DNA of 55,105 nt from DASZKW01 sp035552775. Its GTDB lineage: Bacteria > Actinomycetota > Acidimicrobiia > Acidimicrobiales > Palsa-688. Positions 53,959 through 55,105 of the stretch are shown piece after piece. The stretch is taken from contig DASZKW010000031.1 of the NCBI GenBank assembly GCA_035552775.1, positions 1 to 55,105 of the forward strand, written 5' to 3'. Positions within the stretch are counted from its first letter, which is position 1. Each line of letters opens with the position of its first letter. The notes under the pieces were generated by a model. It saw only the letters and a list, made by a program, of their open reading frames with translations, was not told where the DNA came from and did not search any database. A program made the translations under genes and the position numbers.

Positions 53959-55105
53959 GCTCGGCGGGTCCCCTCCCGGGCGACCCGGCCTTCGACACGG
54001 TCCTTGTCGTCGACTTCGGGGCCCAGTACGCCCAGCTGATCGCCCGGCGGGTGCGCGAGGCCCACGTCTACTCCGAGATCGTTCCCCACACCATGCCGGC
54101 GGCCGAGATGCTGGCCCACCGGCCCAAGGCGATCATCCTCTCCGGCGGCCCCAAGTCGGTGCACGTCGAGTCGGCGCCCACCATGGACCCCGACGTCTAC
54201 CGCTCAGGGGTGCCGGTGCTCGGCATCTGCTACGGCGCCCAGCTGCTCGCCCACCAGCTCGGGGGCACGGTGGCCCGTACGGGACGGGGCGAGTACGGCC
54301 GGACGCCGCTCACGCTGCTGGCGCCGTCGCTGCTCTTCGCCGACCAGCCCGGCGAGCAGGACGTGTGGATGAGCCACTTCGACGCCATCGCCAGCGCCCC
54401 CGACGGGTTCGCGGTCACAGCGCGCGCGCCCGACGCCCCCGTCGCCGCCCTCGAGGACGCCAGCCGGCTGCTGTACGGCGTGCAGTTCCACCCCGAGGTC
54501 GTCCATACCGAGCGAGGCCAGGAGATCCTCAAGCGCTTCCTCTACGACGTGTGCGGGTGTCGTCCCAGCTGGACCCGCACCTCGATCATCGAGGCATCGG
54601 TGGAGGCGATCCGGGCCCAGGTCGGTTCCCACCGCGTGCTGTGCGCGCTCTCCGGAGGCGTGGACTCGAGCGTCGCCGCCGCGCTCGTCCACAAGGCGAT
54701 CGGCTCCCAGCTGACCTGTGTGTACGTCGACACCGGGCTCATGCGGGCGGGAGAGTCCGAGCAGGTGGAAGACACGTTCCGGGGACAGTTCCAGATCGAC
54801 CTGGTGCGGGCCAAGGCTGCCGACCGCTTCCTCGAGGCGCTGGACGGGGTGGTGGATCCCGAGGAGAAGCGCAAGGCGATCGGCGCCATGTTCATCAGGG
54901 TCTTCGAGGAGGTGGCGGGGGATGTCGACAACGCCCGGTTCCTCGTCCAGGGCACGCTGTACCCCGACGTCATCGAGTCGGGCACCGATGACGCGGCGAG
55001 GATCAAGTCCCACCACAACGTGGGCGGCCTGCCGGCCGAGATGAACCTCGAGCTCGTCGAGCCCCTCCGCGCCCTGTTCAAGGACGAGGTGCGGGCGGTG
55101 GGCGA
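53955..55105 (+). CDS. guaA: GMP synthase (glutamine-hydrolysing), 5' part
   Basis: Converts XMP to GMP with glutamine and ATP. The first 383 residues are visible, with the frame open to the window edge. The class I amidotransferase domain has VVDFGAQYAQLIARRVRE, ILSGGPKSVH, the nucleophile GICYGAQLLAHQLGG (Cys about 92) and VQFHPEVVHTERG; the ATP pyrophosphatase domain has ALSGGVDSSVAAALVHKAIG; and the dimerisation region begins near LYPDVIESG. Start TTG overlaps guaB3. The remaining C-terminal part lies beyond the window. Confidence 0.96.
   Translation, partial: MSSAGPLPGDPAFDTVLVVDFGAQYAQLIARRVREAHVYSEIVPHTMPAAEMLAHRPKAIILSGGPKSVHVESAPTMDPDVYRSGVPVLGICYGAQLLAHQLGGTVARTGRGEYGRTPLTLLAPSLLFADQPGEQDVWMSHFDAIASAPDGFAVTARAPDAPVAALEDASRLLYGVQFHPEVVHTERGQEILKRFLYDVCGCRPSWTRTSIIEASVEAIRAQVGSHRVLCALSGGVDSSVAAALVHKAIGSQLTCVYVDTGLMRAGESEQVEDTFRGQFQIDLVRAKAADRFLEALDGVVDPEEKRKAIGAMFIRVFEEVAGDVDNARFLVQGTLYPDVIESGTDDAARIKSHHNVGGLPAEMNLELVEPLRALFKDEVRAVG

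Overview
This is a high-GC, tightly packed bacterial chromosome segment. The gene content is actinobacterial: an actinobacterial-type qcrCAB cytochrome bc complex with a diheme cytochrome c, an aa3 oxidase with a CtaF-type subunit IV, a GuaB3-type IMP dehydrogenase, DUF3817, and GroES/GroEL under a CIRCE operator. The order rpoA-rplQ-truA, rplM-rpsI-glmM, glmS/acpS/nnrD/alr/tsaE-tsaB-rimI-tsaD, groES-groEL, guaB3-guaA is typical of deep actinobacteria. I infer an Acidimicrobiia-like lineage, but class-level placement is not proven by the sequence alone. No rRNA, tRNA, CRISPR array, insertion sequence or prophage was recognised.

Layout. 1-2.3 kb: end of rpsD, then rpoA, rplQ, truA. 2.3-4.2 kb: a lipoprotein and a convergent threonine dehydratase. 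4.3-8.7 kb: ctaE-qcrC-qcrA-qcrB and a 79-residue membrane protein, joined by 4-nt start/stop overlaps. 8.7-13.1 kb: a less typical block (lipoprotein, alpha/beta hydrolase, unknown 463-aa protein, DMT-like transporter) ending at a 104-bp inverted-repeat element. 13.1-18.1 kb: a coupled pair, a 1060-aa FAD/Fe-S 2-hydroxyacid dehydrogenase and a ThDP-dependent pyruvate oxidase. 18.3-20.6 kb: a second DMT-like transporter and a cyclopropane-fatty-acid synthase. 28.8 down to 20.6 kb (minus strand): a selenocysteine-containing formate dehydrogenase operon (fdhA with in-frame UGA and a SECIS hairpin, fdhB, nrfD) running directly into ctaC-ctaD-ctaF. 29-40.8 kb: rplM-rpsI-glmM, two hemerythrin-like proteins, a very large GlmS-like protein, acpS, nnrD, alr, a hydrolase and a P1 peptidase. 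42-45.6 kb: small accessory genes, a 5'-truncated ltrA and the second copy of the 104-bp element. 45.7-55.1 kb: UDG, the t6A genes tsaE-tsaB-rimI-tsaD, groES-groEL, a Nudix hydrolase, guaB3 and the start of guaA.

How the genes fit together. Formate, 2-hydroxyacid and pyruvate oxidation could all feed electrons to quinone. The bc1 complex (4.9-8.4 kb) and aa3 oxidase (4.3 and 20.6-23.5 kb) encoded here could carry them to oxygen, so the window suggests an aerobic, respiratory organism.

Most notable observations: (1) the formate dehydrogenase is a selenoprotein that ordinary gene calling splits in two at 28176-28178; (2) two 104-bp elements (12949-13052 and 43256-43359) have the same 27-50-27 architecture, compensating stem substitutions and homologous loops when one is inverted; (3) an 1177-aa GlmS-like protein has an insertion of about 160 residues inside its amidotransferase domain and an extra C-terminal domain; (4) short tandem duplications recur, always a multiple of 3 bp inside genes.
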